Shown here piece after piece: positions 5,029-5,583 of a stretch of 5,583 nt of DNA. Where the stretch lies: the NCBI GenBank assembly GCA_946007445.1, contig CAMGAL010000151.1, positions 1-5,583 of the forward strand, read 5' to 3'. Source of the DNA: an uncultured Mediterranea sp. Lineage in GTDB: Bacteria; Bacteroidota; Bacteroidia; Bacteroidales; Bacteroidaceae. The translations under genes and the position numbers were made by a program. The notes under the pieces were generated by a model. That model saw only the letters and a program-made list of their open reading frames with translations, was not told where the DNA came from and did no database searches. Position 1 is the stretch's first letter, and each line of letters begins with the position of its first letter.

Positions 5029-5583
5029 ATGGGATATGTCTTTTCTACCCTGACCAACTCCGTTCCCAGCCACTGCTATGAGGTGCAGTTTGGCAAGAAC
5101 ATCGATCTACAGACTGAAATCCGCGCTCCGCACCTGCCTGCCGAGTGGGCCATGCAGAGCGGCATTCAGCTCACCTGGCCTCATGCCGATACCGACTGGG
5201 CCTATATGCTGGACGAAGTGACGGCCTGTTTTCGCGAGATAGCCCGCGAGATAGCCAGCCGCCAGCCGCTGCTCATCGTCACCCCCGAGCCTGAAACCGT
5301 GCGCCGGCAACTGGAAGGTGTGGTGCCACCCGAGCAAGTGCGCTATGTGGAGTGCCCCACCAACGACACCTGGGCACGCGACCACGGAGCCATCACCCTG
5401 CTCGATGCCGACGGGCCGAAGCTCCTGGACTTCACCTTCAATGGTTGGGGACTGAAGTTCGCCTCCGACAAGGACAACCTCATCACCCGCCGACACGAGC
5501 ACGCCCGAGCCAAGAACCGCCGCAACCACAAACCACACCACAACCAACACCCACAAAACCACAAAAACACCCACCAAAAAACA
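5029..5583 (+). CDS. aguA: Agmatine deiminase family protein, 3'-truncated by window end
   Basis: This is the N-terminal part of an agmatine deiminase / Porphyromonas-type peptidylarginine deiminase family enzyme, which would convert agmatine to N-carbamoylputrescine plus ammonia. The frame stays open for 185 codons to the end of the window. Visible family features are HLPAEW (35-40), the following QLTWPHADTDWAYMLDEV, the substrate-site block TNDTWARDHGAI (111-122) and DFTFNGWGLKF (134-144). The catalytic Cys region lies beyond the end. The ATG at 5029 is the first available after an in-frame stop at 5023, but it gives about 30 residues more than I expect before the core; the next in-frame ATG (5152) lies inside the core. 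From about residue 156 the translation becomes His/Asn/Lys-rich and unlike the family, which coincides with the suspicious T-free tail. A peptidylarginine specificity cannot be excluded. Confidence 0.85.
   Translation, partial: MGYVFSTLTNSVPSHCYEVQFGKNIDLQTEIRAPHLPAEWAMQSGIQLTWPHADTDWAYMLDEVTACFREIAREIASRQPLLIVTPEPETVRRQLEGVVPPEQVRYVECPTNDTWARDHGAITLLDADGPKLLDFTFNGWGLKFASDKDNLITRRHEHARAKNRRNHKPHHNQHPQNHKNTHQKT
5484..5583. other. Low-complexity terminal tail, probable sequencing or assembly artefact
   Basis: The last T is at 5483 and the last G at 5522, so the final 100 bases have no T and the final 61 contain only A and C. The preceding gene has normal composition, and its family resemblance ends near 5493. 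A progressive loss of bases towards a sequence end fits degraded read quality at a contig edge better than real biology. Confidence 0.75.

Overview
The window looks like chromosomal DNA of an anaerobic Bacteroidales bacterium (Prevotellaceae or Bacteroidaceae type). Three things support this. The promoters match the Bacteroidetes pattern (a TTG-type -33 element, about 19-20 nt, then TAnnTTTG). Translation starts have A-rich leaders rather than strong Shine-Dalgarno sites. The protein families and the etfB-etfA-acyl-CoA dehydrogenase order are typical of gut or oral Bacteroidales. The genus cannot be fixed by eye. All five protein-coding genes lie on the + strand.

Positions 1-4285 form one transcription unit. 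A clear promoter (about 5-35) leads into etfB (82-975) and etfA (992-2011), then a long acyl-CoA dehydrogenase (2522-4228), and ends at a strong rho-independent terminator (4245-4285). EtfA and EtfB form the FAD-containing heterodimer that exchanges electrons with the dehydrogenase. EtfB resembles the NADH-using, possibly electron-bifurcating class.

The most interesting object sits between etfA and the dehydrogenase. It is a compact cassette of about 475-490 bp (2025-2500, possibly 2021-2507) with an AT-rich gene for a four-helix-bundle protein of the S23 / 23S rRNA intervening-sequence family. The gene is enclosed by a pair of 45-50 bp inverted arms. Each arm is built from four tandem 10-bp units, G(G/A)AGATAAA(G/T). 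In RNA the arms would form one long stem with the whole gene in the loop. This is the architecture of intervening sequences in 23S rRNA, but here it lies inside a metabolic operon. The cassette fits almost exactly into the intergenic gap.

The 247-bp gap 4229-4475 holds the terminator, three palindromic repeats at an exact 22-bp period (4296-4358), and a second Bacteroidetes-type promoter (4413-4444). That promoter leads into a DUF2148 ferredoxin-domain protein (4476-5015). The start of an agmatine deiminase-family gene follows closely (5029 onward) and runs off the end of the window. The last 100 bases contain no T, and the last 61 contain only A and C. The family match stops there, so this tail is probably a sequencing or assembly artefact.
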